A DNA stretch of 64,000 nucleotides from Poriferisodalis sp965116715 (GCA_965116715.1 OZ220724.1:3286001-3350000), one strand, 5' to 3'; positions 16,130 to 25,367 are shown, counted from the stretch's first letter. The notes: generated by a model from the sequence alone, not told the origin. Numbers and translations are program-made.

Positions 16130-19100
16130 GTGTTCCTTCGCTCCCTGACACTGTCCGGTTTCAAGTCGTTCGCAGACACCGCCACGCTCGCCTTCGAGCC
16201 GGGCGTGACGGTGGTGGTCGGCCCCAACGGCAGTGGCAAGTCGAACGTCGTGGACGCCATCGCATGGGTGCTCGGCGCTCAGGGGCCGCGCGCATTGCGC
16301 GGCCAGCGGATGGACGACGTGGTGTTCGCCGGCACTGATCGCCGGACCGCCTTGGGTCGAGCGCAGGTCACCCTGGTGATCGACAACGAGTCGCGGACCT
16401 TGCCCACCCAGACCGCAGAGGTCGCGATCACGCGCACGCTGTTTCGCTCAGGCGAGTCCGAGTACGCGCTCAACGGGACGCCGTGCCGCCTGCTGGACCT
16501 GCAGGAGCTGCTCAACGACGCCGGCGTCGGCCGCCAGCAGCACATCATCGTGGCCCAGGGCCAGATCGAGCAGGTCCTCGCCGCTCGTCCCGAAGAACGG
16601 CGAGCGCTGATCGAGGAGGCGGCCGGCGTGCTGAAGTTCCGTCGCCGCAAGGAACGGGCCGAGCGACGGTTGGAGGGCACCGAAGCGAATGTGACCCGCC
16701 TTGCCGATCTTCAGCGTGAGCTGCGCCGGCAGCTGCGGCCGCTGGAACGGCAGGCCACCGCCGCCCGCCGGCACCGTGAGCTCAGTGCAGAGCTGGCTGA
16801 GCTGCAGCTCTACAACGCGGGACGCGAGCTGGCGGCGCATCATCAGGCCCAGAGCGCCTCCGATGCTCAGCGGGTCGAGTTCGCGGCCCAGCAAGAGGCC
16901 GCTGCTGTATCGATCTCCGACATCGACGGGGCAATCGACGACGCGCAGTCACAGCTAGCCCAGCTGACCGCAGAGCCGGGTGATCGGCTGCCGCGTGTGG
17001 CGTCGCTGTCCGAGCGGGCGCGCGGCCTGATCGGCCAGACCTATGAGCGAATGCGATCAGTCGAGCGAGAGCGCAACGCCCTGCTCGATTCCGATGTGGT
17101 GGCGACGCTGACCGATGAACACGCACGGGTGTCGGCCGAGCTGGCCGAGCTTGACGCACTCCCCGCGCAGACTTCGGCTACCGGGGTCTCGCCCGACGAT
17201 GAAGACTCCGAGACCGGCGCCGGCGAGGAGGTCGATCGCGCGGCGGCCGATGCGGCCGAAGCGGCCCACGCCGAGGCCGGGGAGCGTCTTGACGCCGCTG
17301 CCGCAGCGCTGTCACAGGCCGACGAGCACCAGCGGAACGCGGCCGAAGAGCTGCAGCACTGGATCGGGCGGTTCGAGGCATTGGCGTCGGCTGTCGCGGC
17401 CGCACGCACCGACTCCGGCATCTCGGTGCTCGATGGCGTGGCCGGCGTCATCGGCGCGCTCAGCGATCTCGTGACCATCGACGACGGTTGGGAAGCGGCT
17501 GCCGAGGCTGCCGCCGACGGGGCGCTGTCGGCTGTCGTCGTGCGCGATGACGGCGCAGCGGCTGCGGCGCTCGCGGCGCTCGCCGACGGCGAAGCGAGCG
17601 GTTCGGTGATCTCGCTCGACCAGATGCCGGCCGCTCGCGGCCCGAGCCTGCCGGCCGACACGCCGTCGGGGCCCGGCGAGTTCGTGAGACCGCACGTACA
17701 GGTGGCCCCCGACGCCCCCGAGTCGTGCCGCAGCCAGATCGGGACGTTGCTGGACGCAATCGTCGGCGCTGCGATCTGTGTTCCCGGCGATTGGTCGAGC
17801 GCGTATGACCGGGCGCTGGCAGCGCATGGGGAAAACGAGGCAGTCTTCGTCACAGCCGGCGGCGACCGTTTCGGACCCCGACTCTGGCGGATCGGCAGTA
17901 CGGGACCGGCTGCGGCCACTGCGGCGCTCGATCAGGCGCGCGCACGGATTGACGAGCTCACCCACGACCATCGCCAAGCAGCAGCGGCGTGGGCTTCGGC
18001 GCAGCAGGTGCACCGAGCCGCATCAGAGGCGTTCGCTCAGGCACGGCGCACAGCGGAGACGCTGCGACACCGCGTCGTGACGGGCGAGGCCCGGCAGGCC
18101 GCCCAGGCGCAGGCATCGCAAGACCGCGCTGCAGCGCAGCAGCAACGCCGAACGGTGTTGACCGATCGGCTCCGGGCCATCTCGCAGCGCCTGGCAGGTC
18201 ATGAGAGCTCTCGCGCTGCCGCGGCCGCCCGGCTGGACAGGATCGAAGTCGTCGTGTCGGGATTGGACCGGCTTGCGCAGTTGCTCTCGCAGCGTCGTCA
18301 GCGTCTCGAGGCCGAAGAACGGCATCTGCGTTCGCGTCAGGGGGCTCGCACGGAGCTCGTGCGTCAGCTGACAGAGCGTCTCGACGCACTCCGGCACGAA
18401 CGTGACACTGCGGGAGCTCGCCGGGAGCAGCTGCGTACCGAGCTTGCGGCCATCGATGTGGCGGATGCAGAACGGCGAACCAAGCGGGACGCCCTGATCT
18501 CCATGCTGCGAGCCGACTTCGCGGCAGACCCGGCAACGGCGATTGCCGCATCGCCGCCGCCGTTGCCCGACGGGGTCACTGCGGCCGCACACGAGCGGAC
18601 GCTGCGCGCGGATCTGCATCGCTTGGGCCCGGTGAACCCGCTTGCTCTGTCGGAGTACGAAGCCGCTTCGGAGCGCTTCGAGTTCGTGGCCGCCCAGCTC
18701 ACCGACGTTCGCAACAGCCGCAGGGAGCTGCACAAGGTCATCCGCGCCATCGATGCCGAGATCATTGCCACGTTCGCGCAGGCCTTCGAAGATGTCGCCC
18801 GGAACTTCGCTGAGCTGTTCGGCACACTCTTCCCGGGCGGCACGGGCAGGCTCTCATTGACCGATCCAGAAGAGCTCCTCACCTGCGGCGTGGAACTTGA
18901 CGTCCGGCCGGCCGGCAAGCGCATCGGACGCTTGTCGCTGCTGTCAGGCGGTGAGCGTTCGCTGGTGGCGCTGGCGTATCTCTTCGCGGTGTTCCGCAGC
19001 CGGCCGTCGCCGTTTTATGTCCTCGACGAGGTCGAAGCAGCGCTGGACGACGTCAACCTGCAGCGTTTCCTGGACCTGGTGGCGGAGTTCCGGCGCGAAT

Positions 19101-19306
19101 CGCAGTTGATCGTGGTGAGCCATCAACGCCGCACGATGGAATCCGCCGACGTCCTGTACGGCGTGTCCATGCCGCCAGGCGGCTCCAGCGTGGTCGTGTC
19201 AGAGCGACCCTCCCAGGCGGCGGCACTCATCGCTGCCGGCGAGCTGTCTGGGCCCGAACGGCCCGAGACTGAACACCGCAGGGAGCCCGCGACGGCGCCT
19301 CGGTAG
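16130..19306 (+). CDS. smc: Chromosome segregation protein SMC
   Basis: Condensin ATPase that loops and compacts DNA with ScpA/ScpB. It has Walker A GPNGSGKS (31-38), a first coiled-coil arm from about 165, a hinge at about 430-585 (GISVLDGVAGVIGALSDLV onward), a second arm, the ABC signature LSGGE (938-942), and Walker B FYVLDEVEAALDD. At 1058 residues it is about 100 shorter than many bacterial SMCs, with the shortfall in the arms. GTG 16130 starts exactly at the conserved FLRSLTLSGFKSFA. scpA and scpB are not in the window. Confidence 0.97.
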   Translation: MFLRSLTLSGFKSFADTATLAFEPGVTVVVGPNGSGKSNVVDAIAWVLGAQGPRALRGQRMDDVVFAGTDRRTALGRAQVTLVIDNESRTLPTQTAEVAITRTLFRSGESEYALNGTPCRLLDLQELLNDAGVGRQQHIIVAQGQIEQVLAARPEERRALIEEAAGVLKFRRRKERAERRLEGTEANVTRLADLQRELRRQLRPLERQATAARRHRELSAELAELQLYNAGRELAAHHQAQSASDAQRVEFAAQQEAAAVSISDIDGAIDDAQSQLAQLTAEPGDRLPRVASLSERARGLIGQTYERMRSVERERNALLDSDVVATLTDEHARVSAELAELDALPAQTSATGVSPDDEDSETGAGEEVDRAAADAAEAAHAEAGERLDAAAAALSQADEHQRNAAEELQHWIGRFEALASAVAAARTDSGISVLDGVAGVIGALSDLVTIDDGWEAAAEAAADGALSAVVVRDDGAAAAALAALADGEASGSVISLDQMPAARGPSLPADTPSGPGEFVRPHVQVAPDAPESCRSQIGTLLDAIVGAAICVPGDWSSAYDRALAAHGENEAVFVTAGGDRFGPRLWRIGSTGPAAATAALDQARARIDELTHDHRQAAAAWASAQQVHRAASEAFAQARRTAETLRHRVVTGEARQAAQAQASQDRAAAQQQRRTVLTDRLRAISQRLAGHESSRAAAAARLDRIEVVVSGLDRLAQLLSQRRQRLEAEERHLRSRQGARTELVRQLTERLDALRHERDTAGARREQLRTELAAIDVADAERRTKRDALISMLRADFAADPATAIAASPPPLPDGVTAAAHERTLRADLHRLGPVNPLALSEYEAASERFEFVAAQLTDVRNSRRELHKVIRAIDAEIIATFAQAFEDVARNFAELFGTLFPGGTGRLSLTDPEELLTCGVELDVRPAGKRIGRLSLLSGGERSLVALAYLFAVFRSRPSPFYVLDEVEAALDDVNLQRFLDLVAEFRRESQLIVVSHQRRTMESADVLYGVSMPPGGSSVVVSERPSQAAALIAAGELSGPERPETEHRREPATAPR

Positions 19307-19309
19307 CCT
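19304..19309 (+). promoter_or_regulatory. -10 box (TAGCCT) before ftsY
   Basis: TAGCCT overlaps the smc stop codon and lies 8 nt before the GTG start of ftsY, so ftsY could be transcribed leaderless in addition to read-through. Confidence 0.4.
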
Positions 19310-19317
19310 GCCGACCA

Positions 19318-20409
19318 GTGGGCACCACGGAAATTCTCGTCGTCGTTGTTGTCGTCATAGCGACGGTGCTCCTCGCATCCCTCCCGTTCATCCATCGCGC
19401 GACCCAGCGACGCTCGAAGCCCCCAGCACCGGCCGACCCCGTCGCCGTGTCCCCGCCTGCGCCACCGCAGACGGACGACCCCGTCGCGGTGCAGGCGCCG
19501 CCCCCAGCCACCTTTGCGTCGGGACTGGCGTCTTCTCGCCGCACGCTGCGCGACCGGCTGGCGTCGATCAGCCGACGGCAACCTGACGCGACGACGTGGG
19601 AGAGCCTGGAAGAAGCACTGCTCGGTGCCGATGTCGGCGTGGCAACGACGATGGCGACGCTGGAGCGCCTGCGCACCAGGGCCGACGATCAGGGCATCGT
19701 GGACGCCGACGGTCTGATGCATGCGCTCACTGAGGTGATGCGCGCAGCCCTTGCCGGGGATCGCTCGCTGCACGCGACTGCCCAGGACAGGCACGAGGCC
19801 ACGCCGGTCTGGCTGTTCGTGGGAGTCAACGGCGTGGGCAAGACCACCACCATCGGCAAGGTGGGAACCCGGCTGTCGGCGGAAGGCCGATCAGTCGTCA
19901 TGGCTGCTGGTGACACCTTCCGCGCCGCCGCGACCGCGCAGCTGCAGACGTGGGCCGATCGGTGCGGTGCCGAACTGATCTCCGGCAGCTCCGGGGCGGA
20001 CCCCAGCTCAGTCGTGCATGACGCTGTCAGCGCGGCTGCGGCCCGAGGTGCCGACGTTGTTCTTGCCGACACTGCCGGCAGGCTGCAGAATCGCAAGAAC
20101 CTGATGGACGAGCTCGCCAAGGTGCGCCGCGTCGCCGATCGCGAGCCTGGCGCCGTCGCCGAGACCCTGCTCGTCATCGACGCCACCACCGGCCAGAACG
20201 GCTTGAGCCAGGCGCGAGCGTTCGCCGAGGCCACCGATGTCACAGGCATCGTGCTCACCAAGCTGGACGGCTCGGCCAAGGGAGGGATTGTCTTCGCCAT
20301 CGAGGCCGAGCTGGGCCTTCCGGTGAAGCTCGTGGGACTCGGCGAGGGCCCGGACGATCTCGTGGACTTCGACCCTGACAGCTACATCGACGCGCTGCTC
20401 GGAGGCTGA
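19318..20409 (+). CDS. ftsY: Signal recognition particle receptor FtsY
   Basis: SRP-receptor GTPase that docks ribosome-SRP complexes at the membrane. A single N-terminal hydrophobic segment (EILVVVVVVIATVLLASLPF) anchors it, followed by a short Pro-rich linker instead of a long acidic A domain. The NG domain shows G1 GVNGVGKTTT (169-178), GDTFRAAATAQL, DTAGRLQNRKNLMDEL and TKLDGSAKGG. It lies 3 nt ahead of ffh, so both halves of the targeting GTPase pair are made together. Confidence 0.97.
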   Translation: MGTTEILVVVVVVIATVLLASLPFIHRATQRRSKPPAPADPVAVSPPAPPQTDDPVAVQAPPPATFASGLASSRRTLRDRLASISRRQPDATTWESLEEALLGADVGVATTMATLERLRTRADDQGIVDADGLMHALTEVMRAALAGDRSLHATAQDRHEATPVWLFVGVNGVGKTTTIGKVGTRLSAEGRSVVMAAGDTFRAAATAQLQTWADRCGAELISGSSGADPSSVVHDAVSAAAARGADVVLADTAGRLQNRKNLMDELAKVRRVADREPGAVAETLLVIDATTGQNGLSQARAFAEATDVTGIVLTKLDGSAKGGIVFAIEAELGLPVKLVGLGEGPDDLVDFDPDSYIDALLGG

Positions 20410-20412
20410 GCG

Positions 20413-21882
20413 ATGTTCGACACGTTGACTGATCGACTGTCCGGCACTCTGCGGGGCTTGCGGGGCCGCGGACGGATGCGCCCGGCCGATGTAGACGAGG
20501 CGCTGGGCGAGATCCGGTTGGCGCTGCTCGATGCTGATGTCCATGTCGGCGTGGTACGCCGCTTCGTGGATCGGGTCCGCGAGCGCAGCGTCGGCGGCGA
20601 GGTCACCGCCAGTCTCACTCCCGGCCAGCAGGTCACCAAGATCGTCAATGACGAACTCGTCGACATCCTGGGCGGCCAGCCGCTCGACATCCAGTTCGCC
20701 CCGAAGCCGCCCACCGTCCTGCTGCTGGCTGGGCTCCAGGGTTCCGGCAAGACGACCGCTGCCGCCAAGTTGGCCCAGTGGTGCAAGTCCCAAGGCCGCA
20801 ACCCGCTGCTGGTGGGCGCCGACCTGCAGCGTCCCGCAGCCGTCGAGCAGCTGCGGACGCTGGCCCGCAGCATCGATGTGGAGGTCTGGAGCGAACCGGG
20901 TGACCCTGTGGCCTGCGCGGCGGGCGGGCTCGCCCACGCCCGGCGCGCCGGTCGCGATGTGCTCATCGTGGACACCGCAGGCCGGCTGGCGATCGATGCC
21001 GAGCTGATGACCGAGGTGGCCCGCATCTCGGACGCCGTCGAACCGCACTACACGTTCCTCGTCGTCGACTCGATGGTGGGTCAGGACGCCGTCACCACCG
21101 CCGAGACCTTCCACGCGACGCTCGAGATCGACGGGATCGTGTTGACCAAGCTCGACGGAGACGCCCGTGGCGGCGCTGCGCTGTCTGTCGCCGAGGTCGT
21201 CGGCCGCCCGGTGGCGTTCGCATCGGTCGGCGAGAAGATCGACGACTTCGAGCAGTTCCATCCGGACCGTATGGCGAGCCGCATTCTCGGCATGGGCGAC
21301 GTGATGACGCTGATCGAGAAGGCGGAACGCGTCTACGAGGCCGAAGAGGCAGAGGCGGCAGCTCAGCGCCTCGCCGAGGGCACCTTCACACTCGACGATT
21401 TCGTGGATCAGCTTCGTCAGCTTCGCAAGATGGGCAACCTGCAGAGCATCGTCTCGATGATGCCGGGCATTTCTGACCAGGTTCGAGACGCTGAGATCGA
21501 CGATGACCGCATCGCCACCGCTGAAGCCATCGTGCTGTCGATGACGCCGGCCGAGCGTGTGTCGCCGGCGATCATCGACGCCTCCCGCCGTGCCCGCATT
21601 GCTGCGGGCAGCGGCACGTCCTCAGCACAGGTCGGCAACCTGCTCAAGCAGTTCACGCAGATGCGCAAGATGATGGGCGGCATGATGGGCTTGGGCTCGA
21701 AGCGTCGGCCTGCCGGCCGCAAGGCCGCCCGCAAGCGTTCGAAGGGCGCCGGCCGTGCCGGCGGCGGCTCGCGAACCGGCGGGGGCGGCAGGGTCTCGCC
21801 CAAGGGAGCGTCCCGCGCAGGCAAGCCGTCGGTCGCCGACATCGACTGGGATGCGCTTGACCTGAAGCTGCCTGGCCGCTGA
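20413..21882 (+). CDS. ffh: Signal recognition particle protein Ffh (SRP54)
   Basis: SRP GTPase binding signal sequences and 4.5S RNA. The NG domain has GLQGSGKTTAAAKLA (from 107), DTAGRLAIDAELM and TKLDGDARGGAALS. The Met-rich M domain (about 320-430) contains QSIVSMMPGISDQ and a terminal MRKMMGGMMG. A basic Arg/Lys/Gly tail of about 45 residues follows. No SRP RNA gene was recognised nearby. Confidence 0.97.
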   Translation: MFDTLTDRLSGTLRGLRGRGRMRPADVDEALGEIRLALLDADVHVGVVRRFVDRVRERSVGGEVTASLTPGQQVTKIVNDELVDILGGQPLDIQFAPKPPTVLLLAGLQGSGKTTAAAKLAQWCKSQGRNPLLVGADLQRPAAVEQLRTLARSIDVEVWSEPGDPVACAAGGLAHARRAGRDVLIVDTAGRLAIDAELMTEVARISDAVEPHYTFLVVDSMVGQDAVTTAETFHATLEIDGIVLTKLDGDARGGAALSVAEVVGRPVAFASVGEKIDDFEQFHPDRMASRILGMGDVMTLIEKAERVYEAEEAEAAAQRLAEGTFTLDDFVDQLRQLRKMGNLQSIVSMMPGISDQVRDAEIDDDRIATAEAIVLSMTPAERVSPAIIDASRRARIAAGSGTSSAQVGNLLKQFTQMRKMMGGMMGLGSKRRPAGRKAARKRSKGAGRAGGGSRTGGGGRVSPKGASRAGKPSVADIDWDALDLKLPGR

Positions 21883-21912
21883 CGGACACGGGGTTACTCG
21901 GCGCTTCCCCGT

Positions 21913-21918
21913 TAGGAT
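21913..21918 (+). promoter_or_regulatory. -10 box (TAGGAT) for rpsP
   Basis: Located in the 111-nt gap after ffh, 75 nt upstream of the rpsP ATG, which has a CACCGGGAG ribosome binding site. It is the probable promoter of the rpsP-khpA-rimM-trmD group. Confidence 0.4.
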
Positions 21919-21993
21919 CGTCCGTCGGCGCGGCGGCCCATCGGCTCGCCGGTCCCACGAGCCCCCATCCGAATCCACCTCACCGGGAGCAAC

Positions 21994-22464
21994 ATGGCCG
22001 TTCGTCTGCGCCTCAAGCGCACAGGCAAGAAGAAGCAGCCCAGCTATCGCGTCGTCGCGGTCGACAGCCGCAAGCCCCGCGACGGCCGCGTGCTGGAGGT
22101 CATCGGTACCTACGACCCTCGACAGGAGCCCTCAGCCATCTCGATCGTCAACGAGCGCGCCATCCATTGGCTCAGCCACGGGGCGCAGCCCAGCGACACC
22201 GTCTCCAAGCTGCTGACGATTTCGGGTGCGTGGGACGAGTTCCGCTCGCAGGGATCATCGGTGCCTGCAGGCGGCAGCGTCGATGCCGCCGAGGCTGCCC
22301 CCGCTGAACCCGCCCCAGTGCCTACGCCCGACCTGGTGCTCGACACTCCCGAAGCGGGTGCGGACGGGTCGCCGGACGCATCCGGGCAGGCGACTGCCGA
22401 TGAGCCGGCACCCGGCGACGGGGCATCTGAGTCGAAGTCACCTGAACCAGGGGAGGCCCAGTGA
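21994..22464 (+). CDS. rpsP: 30S ribosomal protein S16
   Basis: The first 85 residues (AVRLRLKRTGKKKQPSYRVV, then RDGRVLEVIGTYDP) are canonical S16. A further 70 residues are Ala/Pro/Asp/Glu-rich, acidic and likely disordered; many S16 proteins end near 80-90 residues. Start: ATG after GGGAG. The stop overlaps the GTG of the KH gene. Confidence 0.96.
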   Translation: MAVRLRLKRTGKKKQPSYRVVAVDSRKPRDGRVLEVIGTYDPRQEPSAISIVNERAIHWLSHGAQPSDTVSKLLTISGAWDEFRSQGSSVPAGGSVDAAEAAPAEPAPVPTPDLVLDTPEAGADGSPDASGQATADEPAPGDGASESKSPEPGEAQ

Positions 22465-22733
22465 CCGACCCTCAGACCGGCGCAGACACCGAGACCACGA
22501 CTGCCGAAGAGGTCCTGCTGTATCTCATCGCCCAGCTGGTCGAGCATCCCGACCAAGTGGAAGTCGAGATTGCCGAGTCGGGCTCGAAGCTGAGCCTGAC
22601 GGCAACCGTGAGCTCAGATGACATCGGTCGGGTCATCGGCAAGCGAGGTCGCGTCGCGAACGCCATCCGAACGCTGGTGCGTGCTGCGGCCCATCGCGAT
22701 GGCGTCCAAGTCGAAGTCGACTTCCGGGACTGA
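22461..22733 (+). CDS. khpA: KH-domain RNA-binding protein KhpA
   Basis: A 90-residue protein with a single KH domain. The GxxG loop is in DDIGRVIGKRGRVANAIRTL. KhpA, usually with KhpB, binds many RNAs and affects cell elongation and translation in Gram-positives. It sits in the conserved slot between rpsP and rimM. The GTG start overlaps the rpsP stop (GTGA). An N-terminal 15-residue Thr/Glu-rich extension precedes the domain. Confidence 0.92.
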   Translation: MTDPQTGADTETTTAEEVLLYLIAQLVEHPDQVEVEIAESGSKLSLTATVSSDDIGRVIGKRGRVANAIRTLVRAAAHRDGVQVEVDFRD

Positions 22734-23208
22734 TTCCCCTCCAGCAGGCTTGCTGGAGATCGCGACGGTGGGTCGCGCGCACGGGGTGCGTGGCGATGTC
22801 GTCCTGCACCCGGTCACCAACCGGCTCGAGCGATTCGACATCGGCTCGAAGCTCATCACCGCCGCTGGGGAGCGAGCGGTGTCCCGTTCCCGTTTCGATG
22901 GCCATCGATGGCTCGTCAGCTTCGATGGCATCGCTGACCGCGATGCGGCGGCGGCACTCACGGGCACGACGGTGTTCGCCGAGCCGTTGCATGACCCCGA
23001 CGAGCTGTGGGTGCACGAACTGTGCGGGAGCTCGGTCATTGATCAGCATGGATCCCCCGCAGGGGTGATTACGGGTGTCGTGGCCAATCCGGCTGCGGAT
23101 CTGCTCGAACTCGACACCGGCCACCTCGTGCCGCTGACGTTCGTCGTGCGCTGCGAGCCCGGTGCCGTCCACGTAGAGGTGCCCGATGGGCTCTTCGAGC
23201 TCGGCTGA
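22699..23208 (+). CDS. rimM: 16S rRNA processing protein RimM
   Basis: 30S maturation factor that binds S19. The N-terminal RimM barrel begins LLEIATVGRAHGVRGDVVLH, and the PRC-barrel part includes DELWVHELCGSSVID and ADLLELDTGHLVPLTFVV. ATG 22699 would overlap khpA by 35 nt; TTG 22750, in frame just before LEIATVG, is a reasonable alternative giving no overlap. It overlaps trmD by 23 nt. Confidence 0.9.
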   Translation: MASKSKSTSGTDSPPAGLLEIATVGRAHGVRGDVVLHPVTNRLERFDIGSKLITAAGERAVSRSRFDGHRWLVSFDGIADRDAAAALTGTTVFAEPLHDPDELWVHELCGSSVIDQHGSPAGVITGVVANPAADLLELDTGHLVPLTFVVRCEPGAVHVEVPDGLFELG

Positions 23209-23977
23209 CCCTTCACCCGCTCCGGCACGAGGCCCGGAGACGGGGCTGCGCATCGACCTGTTCTCCATCTTTCCCGCCGAGCTGGATGCGATGTGCGAGC
23301 TGAGCATTCTGGGGCGTGCGCGGCGCAGCGGCGTGCTCGACATCCGCTGCTGGGACCTGCGGCTGGCGACCGCCGATGCCCACCGCACGATCGACGATGC
23401 CCCCTTCGGGGGCGGGCCGGGCATGATCCTGATGCCCGAGCCGGTCTTTGCAGCCGTCGAGACGGTCTCGCCGCCGCGGCCGCTGCTGCTGCTCGACGCC
23501 GGCGGCCGGCGATTCGATCACGCCATGGCTGCCGAGCTGGCCGCTTCAGACGGCTTCAGCCTGCTGTGCGGCCGCTACGAAGGGGTGGACGAACGCATCC
23601 GCACCGAGCTGGTGGACGGTTCGGTCTCGGTCGGCGACGTCGTGCTGGCCGGCGGCGAATTCGCCGCCATGGTCATCGTGGAAGCCGTCGGCAGGCTGGT
23701 GCCCGGGGTGTTGGGCAACGAGACTTCCAGCGCAGACGAGAGCTTCGTGACCGGGCTGCTGGAGCACCCGCAGTGGACGCGGCCAGCGTCGTTCCGTGGG
23801 TTTGAGGCACCCGGAGTGCTGCGCAGCGGCGACCACGCCCGCGTCCATCGCTGGCGCCAGGCCATGGCACTGGTGCGGACCGCCGCCGAGCGCCCCGATC
23901 TGCTGGCCGCTCGCGGCGTGAGCGAGGCGGATCGGGAGCTGCTCGCAGAGTTCGGCCTCGAAATCGACGACGGCTGA
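23186..23977 (+). CDS. trmD: tRNA (guanine37-N1)-methyltransferase
   Basis: SPOUT-class enzyme methylating G37 of tRNAs to prevent frameshifting. It has LRIDLFSIFP, the PFGGGPGMILMPEP motif, LLCGRYEGVDERI, SVGDVVLAGGE and HPQWTRPASFRG, all family hallmarks around the trefoil knot. The 20-residue Ser/Pro-rich head before LRIDLF is not conserved; no other start codon lies closer. Confidence 0.96.
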   Translation: MGSSSSADPSPAPARGPETGLRIDLFSIFPAELDAMCELSILGRARRSGVLDIRCWDLRLATADAHRTIDDAPFGGGPGMILMPEPVFAAVETVSPPRPLLLLDAGGRRFDHAMAAELAASDGFSLLCGRYEGVDERIRTELVDGSVSVGDVVLAGGEFAAMVIVEAVGRLVPGVLGNETSSADESFVTGLLEHPQWTRPASFRGFEAPGVLRSGDHARVHRWRQAMALVRTAAERPDLLAARGVSEADRELLAEFGLEIDDG

Positions 23978-24005
23978 GCAGTGCGGCAATTCGCAGACTG
24001 ACCAC

Positions 24006-24011
24006 TAGCCT
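24006..24011 (+). promoter_or_regulatory. -10 box (TAGCCT) for rplS
   Basis: TAGCCT in the 75-nt gap after trmD gives a leader of about 35 nt carrying CGGGAG before ATG 24053. Confidence 0.4.
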
Positions 24012-24052
24012 GCGGTGTTCGTCATCACGCCGATCACGGGAGTCGGATCGAC

Positions 24053-24397
24053 ATGGGCAGCACCGATCTTGTCGACCAGGCTCGTCTTCGAGACGATCAT
24101 CCTGACTTCGGCCCCGGTGACACGGTGCGCGTCCATGTGCGCGTCGTCGAGGGCAACCGGCAGCGCACCCAGGTGTTCGAGGGGTATGTGATCGCACAGC
24201 ACTCGTCGGGCATCAGCGAAACCTTCACCGTTCGCAAGCTCAGCTTCGGCGTGGGCGTCGAGCGGACCTTTCCGCTGCACGCGCCCACCATCGCGAAGAT
24301 CGAGCGTGTGGCCGTCGGCGATGTGCGCCGAGCAAAGCTGTATTACCTGCGCGACCGCGTCGGCAAGGCAGCGCGGATCCGCGAGAAGCGTTTCTAG
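24053..24397 (+). CDS. rplS: 50S ribosomal protein L19
   Basis: A 114-residue L19 at the 30S-50S interface. The motifs FGPGDTVRVHVRVVEGNRQR, RTQVFEGYVIAQHSSGISE, and TFPLHAPTIAKIERV are diagnostic. It follows trmD as usual. The signal peptidase (lepB) and RNase HII (rnhB) genes that often come next are absent; yraN follows after 39 nt. Confidence 0.97.
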   Translation: MGSTDLVDQARLRDDHPDFGPGDTVRVHVRVVEGNRQRTQVFEGYVIAQHSSGISETFTVRKLSFGVGVERTFPLHAPTIAKIERVAVGDVRRAKLYYLRDRVGKAARIREKRF

Positions 24398-24436
24398 ACA
24401 GCACACCATCGGTCGGGGACCGGGCGTGAGGAGCGG

Positions 24437-24781
24437 GTGACCGTTCGGCGTCAGGCGCTCGGTCGCTACGGCGAGGATCTCGTCGAGCGCTGGTATGCCG
24501 AGCGCGGCTACCGCGTGCTGGATCGCAATTGGCGATGCTCGCTCGGGGAACTGGACCTGGTGGTGACCGACGGAATCCACCTGGTGGTCTGCGAAGTGAA
24601 GACACGCTCCAGTGATCGCTTCGGCACAGGCTTCGAGGCGATCACTCCCCGCAAGCAGCAGCAAGTCCGGCGTCTCGCAGCGCAGTATGTGCGCCAGCGC
24701 GGCGGCTGGGCCGGACCGCTCCGCTGCGACGCGGCATCGGTGATGGGCAGCAAGGTAGAAGTGCTCGCTGGAGCCTTCTGA
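24437..24781 (+). CDS. yraN: UPF0102 / YraN nuclease-fold protein
   Basis: A 114-residue member of the YraN family, with a PD-(D/E)xK endonuclease-like core visible as GELDLVVTDG followed by VVCEVKTRSS. It begins RQALGRYGEDLVERWY, the family start. GTG 24437 follows GTGAGGAGCG. It precedes comM and dprA, the conserved context that has led to suggested links with DNA uptake. Function is not established. Confidence 0.92.
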   Translation: MTVRRQALGRYGEDLVERWYAERGYRVLDRNWRCSLGELDLVVTDGIHLVVCEVKTRSSDRFGTGFEAITPRKQQQVRRLAAQYVRQRGGWAGPLRCDAASVMGSKVEVLAGAF

Positions 24782-24794
24782 GCGGCGTCGCTGT

Positions 24795-25013
24795 TCACCC
24801 GACCGGCCGCCGCCGGTCGCGCGCCTGCCAGCAGCCCCAGTGCCAGTGACGCCGCAGATCGGGCGCATCGATCGGCACTGCGACCACATGGCCGGTACCG
24901 GCGTCGATGGGGTGAGCGCAGCCGCCGCAGACGTATCGCTTGACCGCTTCGAAGGGCTGCACCCGGCGCACCTCGAAGCCGGGCACCGGATCCAGCCGAC
25001 GCATCGACGCCAT
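24795..25013 (-). CDS. Small conserved actinobacterial CxxC protein
   Basis: A 72-residue basic protein with KRYVCGGCAHPIDAGTGHVV, then DAPDLRRHWHWGCW, giving a CxxC plus His/Cys arrangement that could bind zinc. This pattern is common in a small uncharacterised actinobacterial family. ATG 25013 overlaps the stop of the upstream microprotein by one base (TGATG), implying coupled translation; an in-frame ATG at 25031 is an alternative. It converges on yraN. Confidence 0.65.
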   Translation of the reverse strand: MASMRRLDPVPGFEVRRVQPFEAVKRYVCGGCAHPIDAGTGHVVAVPIDAPDLRRHWHWGCWQARDRRRPVG

Positions 25014-25123
25014 CAGGCCAGCACCGCCCACAGCACCAGGCCGAGTGCGACCAGCGAAGCGACAGCAACGAGCACGTAGTCGAGCCGGGTGATGCTGTGC
25101 TTGCGATACGGGTCGTATCCCAC
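25013..25123 (-). CDS. 36-residue single-pass membrane microprotein
   Basis: GTG 25123 to TGA 25013 encodes a polar head (GYDPYRKHSITRLDY) and one transmembrane helix (VLVAVASLVALGLVLWAVLA). The TGATG junction with the downstream CxxC gene supports it being real. A GATACT box is 6 nt upstream of the GTG, fitting leaderless expression. Function is unknown; it may anchor or partner its coupled neighbour. Confidence 0.5.
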   Translation of the reverse strand: MGYDPYRKHSITRLDYVLVAVASLVALGLVLWAVLA

Positions 25124-25367
25124 TGGTGCAGTATCGCCCGGCGGGGCTCGGCCGCGTGGCGTCCGAAAATGGCGGCCTGCTGCGCGCAGCCCCGGTGTAC
25201 GGTCCCCCTCGAGGCTGCAGTGACGGCTCGCGTGCCGTGATGCAGGCTCGGCAGGTCAGCCGTCATGGACGCCGCTGTACCGATCGTTGCCCCCAGCGGG
25301 CTTCTTCGTCGAATCCGGACTGCGCCGCCTCGGTGCCGCGTCCGGTCCGATCTGCCGGAGGAAGCCC

